From contig JAUJMY010000022.1 in assembly GCA_030446625.1 (NCBI GenBank), forward strand, positions 1 to 44,664: a stretch of 44,664 bases of DNA, written 5' to 3'. Below, in pieces: positions 8,553 to 16,534 of this stretch. The notes beneath the pieces are model-generated. The model saw only the letters and a list, made by a program, of their open reading frames with translations, searched no databases and was not told where the DNA came from. Position 1 is the first letter of the stretch. Each line of letters opens with the position of its first letter. The stretch comes from Gaiellaceae bacterium (GTDB lineage Bacteria; Actinomycetota; Thermoleophilia; Gaiellales; Gaiellaceae). A program made the translations under genes and the position numbers.

Positions 8553-9065
8553 TTACGCTCCGATGGCGTCTCGCAGGACCGCGATGTCGGCCGCATCCCA
8601 CTCGCGAGGAGGCCGCCCCGTCCACTCCGGGAACCGCTCCTTGATCTCGAGCTGCGAGCGGGGGCTGATGATCCTGCACCGGACGTCGCCGATCGCACCG
8701 AGGTCGTCCGCGAGCATGCCTTCGGGCCACGGCGCGCCCTCGGCCGGCCCGCCCGCGACCACGACCTCACCGGATCGCTCGCGGCGGAGCAGCCCGACAT
8801 GGATCTCCGTGCCGTCCTTGACGAAGTTCCGCTGCTGCGTGCGCGGCGGCCCCCCGACCTCGTAGTGGCCGTGCTCGCGGAGGAGGCCGGCGAACCGCTC
8901 CGCGTCCTCCGCCCACAGGAAGAGATCGATGTCGCCGTGCGGCCGCGTCACGCGCCCGACGAAGAGATCGAGCGCCCAGCCGCCGCGCACCCAGCAGTCG
9001 ATGTCGGCGTCCGCGGCGACGCGTGCGATCTCGTCGAGCAGCGCGAGCTGGCGCGTCGTCCTCAC
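8553..9065 (-). CDS. Nucleotidyltransferase-fold protein (aminoglycoside-adenylyltransferase-like)
   Basis: 170 residues. CWVRGGWALDLFVGRVTRPH then GDIDLFLW is the signature of the MNT/ANT(2'')-like nucleotidyltransferase group, with the DxD metal pair in DIDLF. The C-terminal part (QLEIKERFPEWTGRPPREWD then AADIAVLRD) resembles the same family, where the enzyme adenylylates a hydroxyl on a drug or small molecule. Chromosomal, so resistance should not be assumed. GTG 9065 overlaps the stop of the aminotransferase gene as GTGA, so the two are probably translated together. Confidence 0.85.
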   Translation of the reverse strand: MRTTRQLALLDEIARVAADADIDCWVRGGWALDLFVGRVTRPHGDIDLFLWAEDAERFAGLLREHGHYEVGGPPRTQQRNFVKDGTEIHVGLLRRERSGEVVVAGGPAEGAPWPEGMLADDLGAIGDVRCRIISPRSQLEIKERFPEWTGRPPREWDAADIAVLRDAIGA

Positions 9066-10225
9066 GCGAGCTCGGCGAGCGCCTCGAGCAGCCGCTCGAC
9101 CTCCGCGGCGGTGTTGTAGTGGACGATCCCGGCGCGGACGGCGCCATCGGCGAGGCCGAGCCGCTCCATGATCTCCACCGCGTAGTAGTTGCCGTGCCAG
9201 ACGGCAAGCTCGCGCACGCCGAGGAACTCGGCGACCTCGCGCGGCGACCGTCCCTCGACGTTGAAGGCGAACGTCGGCACGCGCCCGGCCATCGTCGGCA
9301 GGCCGTACAGCCGGCACGACGGCGGCAGGCCGCCGAGGAAGCGCTCGCCCAGCTCGCGCTCGTGCGCGACGATCGCGTCGAAGCCGATCGAGCGGAGGTA
9401 GTCGGCCGCTGCGACGAAGCCCGCGAGGAGCTCGTGCGCGAGAGTGCCGGTCTCGTGGCGGTGGCCGAGCGGCGACTCGGAGGCGGGGCGGACCTTGTAC
9501 GGGGGCCACCGCTCGAGCAGCTCCGCGCGGACGCACGCGATCCCGAGGTGCGGCCCGAAGAACTTGTACGGCGAGCAGATGAGGACGTCCGCATTGATCG
9601 CGCTGACGTCGATCCGCCCGTGCGGCGCGTAGTGGACGGCGTCGATCCACGCAAGTGCCCCCGCCGCGTGCGCGAGCTCGACGAGGCGCGCGACGTCCTG
9701 CACGGTTCCGACGGCGTTCGACGCCCACGGGAACGCGACGACGCGCGTCCGCTCCTCGAGCTGCCGCTCGAGGTCGCCGAGGTCGAGCGTGCAGTCGTCG
9801 TGGACGTCGACGACGCGGACGACGAGGCCGAGGTCGTGCGCGAGCTCGAGCCATGGCGAGACGTTCGCGTCGTGGTCGAGGCGGGTGACGAGGATCTCGT
9901 CGCCGGCGCGGAGCTCGCGCGCGGCGGCTCGCGTCAGCGCGAAGTTGAGCGTCGTCATGTTCGCGCCGAAGACGACCTCCTCCGCGCTGCAGCCGAGGAG
10001 CTCGGCGGCCGCGCGGCGCGCGCCCGCGACGAGCGCCTCGGTGCGGCGGCTCGTCGGGAACGGGCCTCCCACGTTCGCGTTCGAATCGCGCAGGTACGAC
10101 GCGATCGCGTCGATCACCTCGTCCGGGACCTGCGTGCCGCCGGGGCCGTCGAAGAACGCGAGCCGTCGCCCGAGCGCGGAGAAGCGCGCGCGGACGGCGG
10201 CCACGTCGAGAGCCACGGCGCTCAC
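9062..10225 (-). CDS. Class V aminotransferase (cysteine desulfurase-like)
   Basis: 387 residues. A PLP-dependent fold-type I enzyme: FDGPGGTQVPDEVIDA at the N-terminus, FGANMTTLNFAL (phosphate-binding), WIDAVHYAPHGRIDV (PLP Asp/His region) and SPYKFFGPHLG with the Schiff-base Lys. The closest named group I recognise is the VC1184-type class V aminotransferases, which resemble cysteine desulfurases. A cysteine suited to persulfide chemistry is not evident, so it may act on another amino acid. The start is GTG 10225. It diverges from clpS and overlaps the nucleotidyltransferase gene downstream. Confidence 0.88.
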   Translation of the reverse strand: MSAVALDVAAVRARFSALGRRLAFFDGPGGTQVPDEVIDAIASYLRDSNANVGGPFPTSRRTEALVAGARRAAAELLGCSAEEVVFGANMTTLNFALTRAAARELRAGDEILVTRLDHDANVSPWLELAHDLGLVVRVVDVHDDCTLDLGDLERQLEERTRVVAFPWASNAVGTVQDVARLVELAHAAGALAWIDAVHYAPHGRIDVSAINADVLICSPYKFFGPHLGIACVRAELLERWPPYKVRPASESPLGHRHETGTLAHELLAGFVAAADYLRSIGFDAIVAHERELGERFLGGLPPSCRLYGLPTMAGRVPTFAFNVEGRSPREVAEFLGVRELAVWHGNYYAVEIMERLGLADGAVRAGIVHYNTAAEVERLLEALAELA

Positions 10226-10248
10226 GGAGCCGACGTTATCGTGACGTG

Positions 10249-10545
10249 ATGGCGCCGGCGACGAAGACTCCGCCGCGCGAGCGGCTCCACCGCGGCTCCG
10301 GGAGCGGTCTCGGCGACGCATGGAAGGTGATCGTCCTGAACGACGACCACAACACCTTCGAGGGAGTCGCGTTCGCGCTCGCGAGCGTCATCCCGGGCAC
10401 GAGCTACGACCGGGGCATGGAGCTCGCGAACAGGATCCACAACAGCGGCCAGGCCGTCGTCTGGTCCGGGTTGCAGGAGCCGGCCGAGCTCTACTGGGCG
10501 CAGCTCGACGCGCGCGGGCTGACGATGGCCCCCCTCGAGCGGTAG
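10249..10545 (+). CDS. clpS: ClpS adaptor for the Clp protease
   Basis: 98 residues. WKVIVLNDDHNTFEGVAFAL is the ClpS core, with the NDD...TF residues that form the N-degron pocket. It delivers proteins bearing N-end-rule residues to the ClpC/ClpA unfoldase. The second half (YDRGMELANRIHNSGQAVV) matches the helix that docks the Clp N-domain. ATG 10249 is preceded in frame by GTG 10246; ATG is preferred. It stands alone here with no Clp partner, between a divergent aminotransferase gene and a convergent OsmC gene. Confidence 0.92.
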   Translation: MAPATKTPPRERLHRGSGSGLGDAWKVIVLNDDHNTFEGVAFALASVIPGTSYDRGMELANRIHNSGQAVVWSGLQEPAELYWAQLDARGLTMAPLER

Positions 10546-10548
10546 GAC

Positions 10549-10605
10549 GGTTCGGCGAGACAGTCGCTGTGGGCCCGCCATGACGAGGACCCCTCCGGCC
10601 GAACC
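10549..10605. terminator. Likely bidirectional terminator between clpS and the OsmC gene
   Basis: Inverted repeat GGTTCGGC (10549-10556) and GCCGAACC (10598-10605) spans the gap between two convergent genes. The arms are 8 bp and the loop is long, so efficiency is uncertain. Confidence 0.45.
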
Positions 10606-10607
10606 CC

Positions 10608-11018
10608 CTAGAGCTCGCGCCCGTTCACGCGCCAGGCGTAGCGCGGCTTCACCGTCAGCGACGCGCCGACGAAGCAGTCGCGCTCGGCTTTCGCGACCAG
10701 CGCGCGCAGATCGTCCGGCGCCGGCTCCGGCTCGAGCTCCACGTCGAGCGCGCATTCGATCTCGACGAACGCGAACCGCCCGTCCTCCTCGCGCTTCGTC
10801 ACGACACCCGAAGCGTCCGCGCTCGCGACGACGTCGATGCCGGCTCGCGCCGCGTGGTAGCGGAGGCTCTCGATCGTGCAGCGCGCGAGCGCGGCGAGCA
10901 GGACGTGGTCGGGCGTCCACGCGTCGTCGAGCTGGAGCGGCGTCGCGCCTTCCGTCGCCAGGCGACCGGCGCGGTCGACCTCGACGGCGTACTCGAAGCG
11001 GCGGGCTGAAACGGGCAC
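10608..11018 (-). CDS. OsmC/Ohr-family protein
   Basis: 136 residues from GTG 11018. The two redox cysteines sit in ALARCTIESLRYHAARAG and AERDCFVGASLTVKPRY, in the positions of the peroxide-reacting pair of OsmC/OhrA proteins. These reduce organic hydroperoxides in the cytoplasm with a lipoyl or thiol donor. The first 20 residues (FEYAVEVDRAGRLATEG) form the usual N-terminal beta strands. It diverges from the saccharopine-dehydrogenase-like gene with only 21 bases between starts. Confidence 0.88.
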   Translation of the reverse strand: MPVSARRFEYAVEVDRAGRLATEGATPLQLDDAWTPDHVLLAALARCTIESLRYHAARAGIDVVASADASGVVTKREEDGRFAFVEIECALDVELEPEPAPDDLRALVAKAERDCFVGASLTVKPRYAWRVNGREL

Positions 11019-11039
11019 GGTCCGATTATCCTCGTTGGG

Positions 11040-12182
11040 ATGCAGCCACTCGCCGTCCTCGGAGCGACGGGATACACGGGCGGACTCGTGCTCGAGGCCG
11101 CGCGGCAGGCGGGCCTCCCCGTCAGGCTCGTCGGGCGCCGGCGCGACGCGCTCGAGGCGGCGGCGCGGCACGGGGAGGAGGTGCGCGTCGCCGACGCGCG
11201 CGATCCAGTCGCGCTCGCGACCGCGTTCGAGGGCGCGTTCGCGGTCGCGTCGTGCGCAGGCCCGTTCCTGACCGTCGGCTTCGCGCCGGTCGCCGCGGCG
11301 ATCCAGGCGGGCGCGCACTACCTCGACACGAGCGGCGAGCAGCCGTTCGCACGGCTCGTGTACGAACGCTTTGACGAGCCGGCGCGGGCGCGCGGAGTGA
11401 CCGTCCTGACGTCGTTCGGGTTCGACTACGTCCCCGGCGACCTGGCGGCGCGGCTCGCTGCCGACGGGCTCGAGCCGCTGGACGAGGTCGTCGCCGCGTA
11501 CTGCGTGGACGGGTTCGTCGCGTCCGCGGGCACGCGGCGGACTCTCGGCCACGTGATGACGCAGCCGCAGGTGGCGTTCGAGCACGGCCGCCTCGTCGAG
11601 TCGCGCTTCGGCGCCACGACGCGCCGCATCCGCTTCCCGGCGGGGGAGCACACCGTGGTCGAGTGGAGCGGCACCGAGCCGCTCACCGTGCCGCGGCACA
11701 CCGACGTCCGCAACGTGCGCTCCTACGTGCGCGCGCCGAAGGCGGCGGCTTGGGGGGCGCGGGCCTCGCGCGTCGCCGCGCCCGTCGTGAAGCTCAGCGG
11801 CGCGTTCGGCGGGGGGCCGTCGCCCGAGCGTCGCGCGCGCGAGCGCTTCGCGGTGCTCGCCGAGGCGCGCGGCGGGCACGGCGGGCGCCGCGTCGTGCTC
11901 GCCGGACGCGACGTCTACGGCTTCACCGCGCTGCTCGTCGTCCGCGGCGCCGAGGCGCTGCGCGCCGGCGAGGCGAGGAGCGCCGGCGTCGCTGCGCCGG
12001 CCGAGGCGTTCGACGCGCGGGCCTTCGTCGCGCGGCTCGCGCCGCTCCCGGATCGAGCGCGAAGAGCCGCTCTGACGTCCGAGGACGCGCCTACGCTGCG
12101 GCCATGCGTCGGCTCCGGCCGCTCAGCGAGCACGAGTGCTATCTCCGCTGTTACGGGACGGGCGACGAGAGCGTCCGCGTGA
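11040..12182 (+). CDS. Saccharopine dehydrogenase-like NAD(P)-binding oxidoreductase
   Basis: 380 residues. It opens with LAVLGATGYTGGLVLEAARQ, a Rossmann GATGxTG loop, then LVGRRRDAL. CAGPFLTVGFAPVAAAIQAG and HYLDTSGE are typical of the saccharopine-dehydrogenase/trans-acting enoyl-reductase-like group. The reaction is unknown. The last 30 residues (after about PLPDRARRAAL) look unlike coding sequence and overlap the next gene by 79 bases. The natural stop may therefore lie nearer 12070, with a small indel obscuring it. ATG 11040 is well placed. Confidence 0.82.
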   Translation: MQPLAVLGATGYTGGLVLEAARQAGLPVRLVGRRRDALEAAARHGEEVRVADARDPVALATAFEGAFAVASCAGPFLTVGFAPVAAAIQAGAHYLDTSGEQPFARLVYERFDEPARARGVTVLTSFGFDYVPGDLAARLAADGLEPLDEVVAAYCVDGFVASAGTRRTLGHVMTQPQVAFEHGRLVESRFGATTRRIRFPAGEHTVVEWSGTEPLTVPRHTDVRNVRSYVRAPKAAAWGARASRVAAPVVKLSGAFGGGPSPERRARERFAVLAEARGGHGGRRVVLAGRDVYGFTALLVVRGAEALRAGEARSAGVAAPAEAFDARAFVARLAPLPDRARRAALTSEDAPTLRPCVGSGRSASTSAISAVTGRATRASA

Positions 12183-12286
12183 TCACGGTCGCGCGCCGCC
12201 AACCGCGAACCGAGGCGCGGCTCTCCGGCGAGCAGGTGCGACGGCTGTTCGAGGAACGGCTCGAGACGCGCGAGGAAGCTGCGTAG
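12104..12286 (+). CDS. Small conserved-looking protein of unknown function
   Basis: 60 residues from ATG 12104: MRRLRPLSEHECYLRCYG, a short middle with VRVITVARRQPR, and a charged helix RRLFEERLETREEAA. It contains two cysteines four residues apart and no membrane segment. The reading frame is strongly codon-biased and sits 10 bases before the probable Mug start. The overlap with the 3' end of the preceding gene casts doubt on that gene's end rather than on this one. Confidence 0.6.
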   Translation: MRRLRPLSEHECYLRCYGTGDESVRVITVARRQPRTEARLSGEQVRRLFEERLETREEAA

Positions 12287-12296
12287 CGAAAGCGCG

Positions 12297-12787
12297 CTGC
12301 CCGACGTCCTCGCGCGTGGGCTCGAGGTCGTGTTCTGCGGCATCAACCCGGGACGCGTCTCGGCGGCTGCGGGAGCGCACTTCGCGAACCCGCGCAACGA
12401 CTTCTGGCGCCTGCTCCACGAGGCGGGGTTCACCCCGCGCCTGCTCGATCCGCGCGAGCAGCACGAGCTGCTGAGACTCGGCTACGGCGTCACGAACGCG
12501 GCGCTGCGGACGACGCCTGGGTCCGGAGACCTGCGCCGCGGCGACTTCACGGACGCGCCGGCGCGCCTCGGCCGGATCGCGCGCGAGCTCGAGCCGCGCT
12601 GGATCGCGTTCGTCGGCAAGGAGGCGTACCGCGGCACGTTCGGCGAGCGCCGGAACTCGGTCTGCAGGAGCGCGTCCTTCTGGGCACGCGGCTCTTCGTC
12701 CTCCCGTCCACGTCACCCGCGAACGCGGCCGTCCCGTACGCGGAGCGGCTGCGCTGGTTCCGCGCGCTGCGCGAGCTCGTCGGCTAG
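12297..12787 (+). pseudogene. mug: G/U mismatch-specific DNA glycosylase (Mug), one-base frameshift
   Basis: The reading starts LPDVLARGLEVVFCGINPGR, with the Mug/TDG motif GINPG, then ANPRNDFWRLLHEAGF and GYGVTNAALRTTPGSGDL, and FVGKEAYRGTFGER. At about 12650 the frame breaks. Restoring one C in CGCCGG gives RPELGLQERVLLGT followed by LFVLPSTSPANAAVPYAERL, the expected ending, with a stop at 12787. Mug excises uracil or thymine mispaired with guanine. No ATG, GTG or TTG lies upstream of GTG 12330, which is inside the active-site strand, so the likely start is CTG 12297. Sequencing error or recent pseudogene. Confidence 0.82.
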
Positions 12788-14505
12788 CCGCGCCAGCGGT
12801 TCGTGATCGGCGTGCGGCGGTCGCGGCCGAACGCCTTCGGGTGGAGCTTCACGCCCGGCGGCGCCTGCCTGCGCTTGTACTCCGCCCGGTCGATGAGCGC
12901 GAGCGCGCGCTCGACGACGTCGCGGTCGAACCCGTCGCCGGTCAGCTCGTCGCGCGAGCGGTCCTCCTCCACGTACGCCTTCAGCACCCGGTCGAGCGCG
13001 GGATACGGCGGGAGCGAGTCCTCGTCGAGCTGCTCGTCGCGCAGCTCGGCGCTCGGCGCGCGCTCGATGATCGACTGCGGGATCAGCTCGCGCCCGGCCC
13101 GCTCGTTGACGTGCTTCGCGAGCCGGAAGACGTCGCTCTTGTACACGTCCTTGAGGAGCGCGAACCCGCCCGCCATGTCTCCGTAGAGGGTTGCGTAGCC
13201 GACGGAGAGCTCGGACTTGTTGCCGGTCGTGACCACGAGCCAGCCGAACTTGTTCGAGAGCGCCATCAGCAGGACGCCGCGGACGCGGGCCTGCAGGTTC
13301 TCCTCCGTGAGGTCGGGCGCGAGGCCCGCGAAGACCTCGCCGAGCGTCGCGTCGAAGCTCTCGCGTCTGGTCACGAGCGCCAGCTCCTGAACGGGGGCCC
13401 CGAGCCTCGCGCCGCGCGGACCGCCGTCGCCGCGCGCGCCTGCGCACGTGGGGCGCGACGCAAACTCCCCGCAGTGCCCGCGCCCGGCCCCCACCGCCCC
13501 CGCGGCGATTGCCGCGGTGAGCGCGGAGTCGATCCCGCCCGAGACGCCGACCACGACGTCGCGGAAGCCGTTCTTCTCGACGTAGTCGCGGAGGCCGAGC
13601 TCGAGCGCCCGCCGCATCTGCTCGAGCGCGCCGAGCGGCTCGGCGATCGCGGCTGCGGCGCGTCGCCCATTCGGCGGCCGCCGCGGCGAGCCGACGTGGA
13701 CGGTCGTCACCTGCGGCGGCGCGCCCCGCTCGCGGGCGAGCGCGCGCCGGCGGACGTCCGAGAGCCGGCGACCGATCACCTCGCGCGGGTCGACGTCGAC
13801 GACGAGCAGCGCCTCCTCGAAGCCGGGCGCCCGCGCGAGCACCCGTCCCTCGTCGTCGAGCACCACGGAGTGCCCGTCGAAGATCAGCTCGTCCTGCCCG
13901 CCGACCGCGTTGCAGAACGCGAGGTACGCGGCGTTGTCGCGCGCGCGTGTGACCAGCATCTCCTCGCGCTCGCGGTCCTTGCCGACGTGGAACGGCGACG
14001 CGGAGATGTTCGCGATCAGCTCGGCGCCGGCGAGCGCGAGGTCGGTCGCGGGCGGCCCCGGCTGCCAGATGTCCTCGCACACCGTCGGCGCGATCAGCGA
14101 CTTTCCGTGCTCGAGCAGGATCAAGTCGGTGCCCGGCGCGAAGTAGCGGTCCTCGTCGAAGACCCCGTAGTTGGGCAGGAACCGCTTCCGGTAGACCGCA
14201 CGCACCTCGCCGTCCGCGCAGACCGCGCACGCGTTGAAGAGGTCGCGGTTGAAGTGGGGCGCTCCGACGAGCGCGACCACGTCGCGGGTGGCCCGCGCCA
14301 CCTCCTGGAGCGTCCGCTCCGCGGCGCGGATGAAGCCGGGGCGGAGGAGCAGGTCCTCCGGCGGGTAGCCCGTGACGGCGAGCTCCGGGAAGAGGACGAC
14401 GTCGGCGCCCTGCGCCCGTGCCTCCTCGAGTCGCGAGACGATCCGGTCGCGGTTCCCGTCGAGGTCGCCGACGACGGAGTTCAGCTGCGCGAGCGCCAGG
14501 CGCAC
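12784..14505 (-). CDS. nadE: Glutamine-dependent NAD+ synthetase
   Basis: 573 residues in two domains. The N-terminal nitrilase-fold glutaminase has Glu in VVLFPELAVTGYPPEDLLL, Lys in VYRKRFLPNYGVFDE and the nucleophile Cys in APTVCEDIWQPG. The C-terminal ATP-pyrophosphatase has the P-loop VVGVSGGIDSALTAAIA and LVVTTGNKSELSVGYATLYG. It amidates deamido-NAD with glutamine-derived ammonia in the last step of NAD synthesis. The stretch after the P-loop (GHCGEFASRPTCAGARGD, about residues 365-385) is unlike the usual MPSRYSS loop. Its stop shares the palindrome CTAG (12784-12787) with the stop of the convergent mug gene. Confidence 0.94.
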   Translation of the reverse strand: MRLALAQLNSVVGDLDGNRDRIVSRLEEARAQGADVVLFPELAVTGYPPEDLLLRPGFIRAAERTLQEVARATRDVVALVGAPHFNRDLFNACAVCADGEVRAVYRKRFLPNYGVFDEDRYFAPGTDLILLEHGKSLIAPTVCEDIWQPGPPATDLALAGAELIANISASPFHVGKDREREEMLVTRARDNAAYLAFCNAVGGQDELIFDGHSVVLDDEGRVLARAPGFEEALLVVDVDPREVIGRRLSDVRRRALARERGAPPQVTTVHVGSPRRPPNGRRAAAAIAEPLGALEQMRRALELGLRDYVEKNGFRDVVVGVSGGIDSALTAAIAAGAVGAGRGHCGEFASRPTCAGARGDGGPRGARLGAPVQELALVTRRESFDATLGEVFAGLAPDLTEENLQARVRGVLLMALSNKFGWLVVTTGNKSELSVGYATLYGDMAGGFALLKDVYKSDVFRLAKHVNERAGRELIPQSIIERAPSAELRDEQLDEDSLPPYPALDRVLKAYVEEDRSRDELTGDGFDRDVVERALALIDRAEYKRRQAPPGVKLHPKAFGRDRRTPITNRWRG

Positions 14506-14579
14506 GCTCAGACCGCGAACAGGTTTACGACCATCAGGCGAAAACCAACGGTACCACAGCGGCTCCGTATGCTGACTGC

Positions 14580-14891
14580 ATGCGGACGAGGCTCCTGCTG
14601 CCGCTCGCGCTCGTCGCTCTCGCGTCCGCGTTCGCCGTGGCCGCCCTCGCCGGGCGTTCGGTCGACGCGCGTTTCGAGTACGGCGGCGCGACGTACTTCG
14701 GCCCCTCGGAGCCGCTGACGCGGCAGGAGGCGACGCGACGCTTCGGCGCGCTCACCGCCACCCGGACGCGAATCGAGGGTCGCCGGGTGTGGCGGATGCG
14801 CGCGTCGCAGGGGAATCCGCAGCCGACGATCGTCCTGCTCGAGCGCGACGACCGCCGCCTCGAGTCGTTCTCGATCATGCCGGAGGACTGA
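14580..14891 (+). CDS. Small exported protein of unknown function
   Basis: 103 residues from ATG 14580. The N-terminus MRTRLLLPLALVALASAFAV is a clear signal peptide or anchor. The mature part holds FEYGGATYFGPSEPLTRQEA and a C-terminal strand TIVLLERDDRRLESFSIMPE, suggesting a small beta-rich domain. A TATGCT box at 14568-14573 lies just upstream, consistent with a very short leader. No recognised family. It diverges from nadE and converges on an SDR gene 3 bases away. Confidence 0.72.
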   Translation: MRTRLLLPLALVALASAFAVAALAGRSVDARFEYGGATYFGPSEPLTRQEATRRFGALTATRTRIEGRRVWRMRASQGNPQPTIVLLERDDRRLESFSIMPED

Positions 14892-14894
14892 GGG

Positions 14895-15665
14895 CTAGCG
14901 CCGAAGGCGGATCGCGTTCAGGTCTTGCTGGACGATCTCGTCCGCGCGCCGGACGAGCTCCTCGACGTCGTCGTGCTCGGCGTGGATGTAGCGCCCGCTG
15001 AGCGCGTCCGCGCGTCCGGACGCGAGCGCCCGGACGAGTCGCGGCGCGAGCTCGGGCGGCGTCCACGGTGCGTCGTCGGGAAAGTTCCCCTCCGTCATCT
15101 CCGTCCTGACGAGCCCTGGTGAGATCACGAACACCGGAATCCGGTCCTCGAGCTCGTTCGCGAGCGTCTCGCCGTAGCGCCAGACCGCGGCCTTGCTCGC
15201 CGGGTACGGCGTCGAGCGCGCGCCGGGGAGGTACGCCGAGCCGCTCCCCGTGATGACGATCCGGCCGCGTCCGCGCTCGAGCATGCCCGGGATGACCGCC
15301 CTGCAGCACAGGTGGACGCCGAGGACGTTCACTTCGAACGTCCGCCACCACGCGGCGACGTCGACGTCCCACGTCGCGCCGGGAGGGCCGCCAATCCCTG
15401 CGTTGGCGACGAGGAGGTCGACCGGCCCGAGGTCCCTCTCGACCTGCTCGACCATCGCCTCGACGTCCTCGAGCCGGCTCACGTCGGCCGTGATCGCCGC
15501 ACCGCCCGTCTCGCGCGCCGTCTCGTCCACCTGCTCGCGCGTGCGCGCCGAGACGGCGACACGCGCGCCGGCGCCCGCGAGCTCCAGCGCGATCGAGCGC
15601 CCGATCCCGCGACCACCACCGGTGACGAGGGCGACGTTTCCGTCGAGCTCACGCTCCGCGGCCAC
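14895..15665 (-). CDS. Short-chain dehydrogenase/reductase (FabG-like)
   Basis: 256 residues, classical SDR length. NVALVTGGGRGIGRSIALEL carries the TGxxxGIG cofactor loop. DLLVANAGIGG is the NAG motif, ITGSGSAYLPGA has the catalytic Ser, and YPASKAAVWRYGE has the YxxxK pair. VISPGLVRTEMTEG follows as in 3-oxoacyl-ACP reductase-like enzymes. Arg in the loop plus SARTR suggests NADP. The substrate is not deducible and the neighbours give no pathway. Confidence 0.92.
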   Translation of the reverse strand: MAAERELDGNVALVTGGGRGIGRSIALELAGAGARVAVSARTREQVDETARETGGAAITADVSRLEDVEAMVEQVERDLGPVDLLVANAGIGGPPGATWDVDVAAWWRTFEVNVLGVHLCCRAVIPGMLERGRGRIVITGSGSAYLPGARSTPYPASKAAVWRYGETLANELEDRIPVFVISPGLVRTEMTEGNFPDDAPWTPPELAPRLVRALASGRADALSGRYIHAEHDDVEELVRRADEIVQQDLNAIRLRR

Positions 15666-15709
15666 GAGCCGACTCTAGACGTTCAGGCGGTACCGCTCGC
15701 CGGCGCGAA

Positions 15710-16426
15710 TTACCGGCGACCGAGCAGGACGCGCAGCCGGTCCCACGCCCACGCCGGGATGATCCGCGGAGCGATCTTCGGGCGGCGCGCCCGATTCGCC
15801 GGCCCGTACCTCTTGAACTCGCCGCGGCCGAGGCGCCAGCGCGCCCACACCCAAAACCACCGCGGTAGCGGAACCGGCCAGGACACTTCCCGTTCCCTCC
15901 ACGCCCCGCTCGCGATGTAGCGGCGGAGCTCGTCACCGGGGCACGCCGTCGAGCGAAACTGCGAGTGAGGAACGACGGCCGTCGCCCACGGATAGCGCCG
16001 CCCGTACTCGAGCAGGAGAGCGGCAAGGGCGTCACGGCCGGCGTCGGTGACGTCGTTGCGGCCTTGGTCGTCGTTTCCGAGGAAGCAGACGGCGTGGTAC
16101 TCGCTGTTCGCGGCGTACGTGCCGTTCGCAGCCGAGCGGACGCCGAAGCCTCGTCCTTCGAAGGCGTAACCGTGGACGCAGAAGAGGTGGTTGTACGCGA
16201 TGTCGTTCCACGGCTTGCTCGGGTCGGAGCGCGAAGGCGCCATGTGGAACGCCTGGATCGCGCGGACGCGACTCGCGCAGTTCGCGTGATTCGCCTGCTC
16301 GTCTCGGTTCGCGGCGCTGTAGTGGACGGCGACGCCACGAAGCGCCCTCGGAAGCACCGGGGTGACTGCGCGCGGGCGAGCGGCCTGCCAGCCGGCACGC
16401 GAGACGAGCCTCAACGGCTGTGCCAT
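15710..16426 (-). CDS. N-acetylmuramoyl-L-alanine amidase (amidase_2/PGRP fold)
   Basis: 238 residues. The zinc ligands are visible as His in GVAVHYSAANRD, His in VVPHSQFRSTACPGDELRRY and the Cys of TACPG. YNHLFCVHGYAFEGRGFGVR is the usual substrate-groove strand of peptidoglycan-recognition amidases. It cleaves the bond between MurNAc and L-alanine. There is no signal peptide, which is phage-lysin-like, although no other phage genes are near. The C-terminal 60 residues are Trp/Arg-rich (PRWFWVWARWRLGRG) and may bind wall or membrane. Confidence 0.86.
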   Translation of the reverse strand: MAQPLRLVSRAGWQAARPRAVTPVLPRALRGVAVHYSAANRDEQANHANCASRVRAIQAFHMAPSRSDPSKPWNDIAYNHLFCVHGYAFEGRGFGVRSAANGTYAANSEYHAVCFLGNDDQGRNDVTDAGRDALAALLLEYGRRYPWATAVVPHSQFRSTACPGDELRRYIASGAWREREVSWPVPLPRWFWVWARWRLGRGEFKRYGPANRARRPKIAPRIIPAWAWDRLRVLLGRR

Positions 16427-16534
16427 CGCTGCCGCCGAGTGTAGTCGCAGCTTCGATCGTGCGCAGAGGCGGTTCTCGGCGTCCGCGCAGGTGGGCCTGG
16501 GAACGACTCCGCAGCTTGCGCGCCGGCGGAGTGG

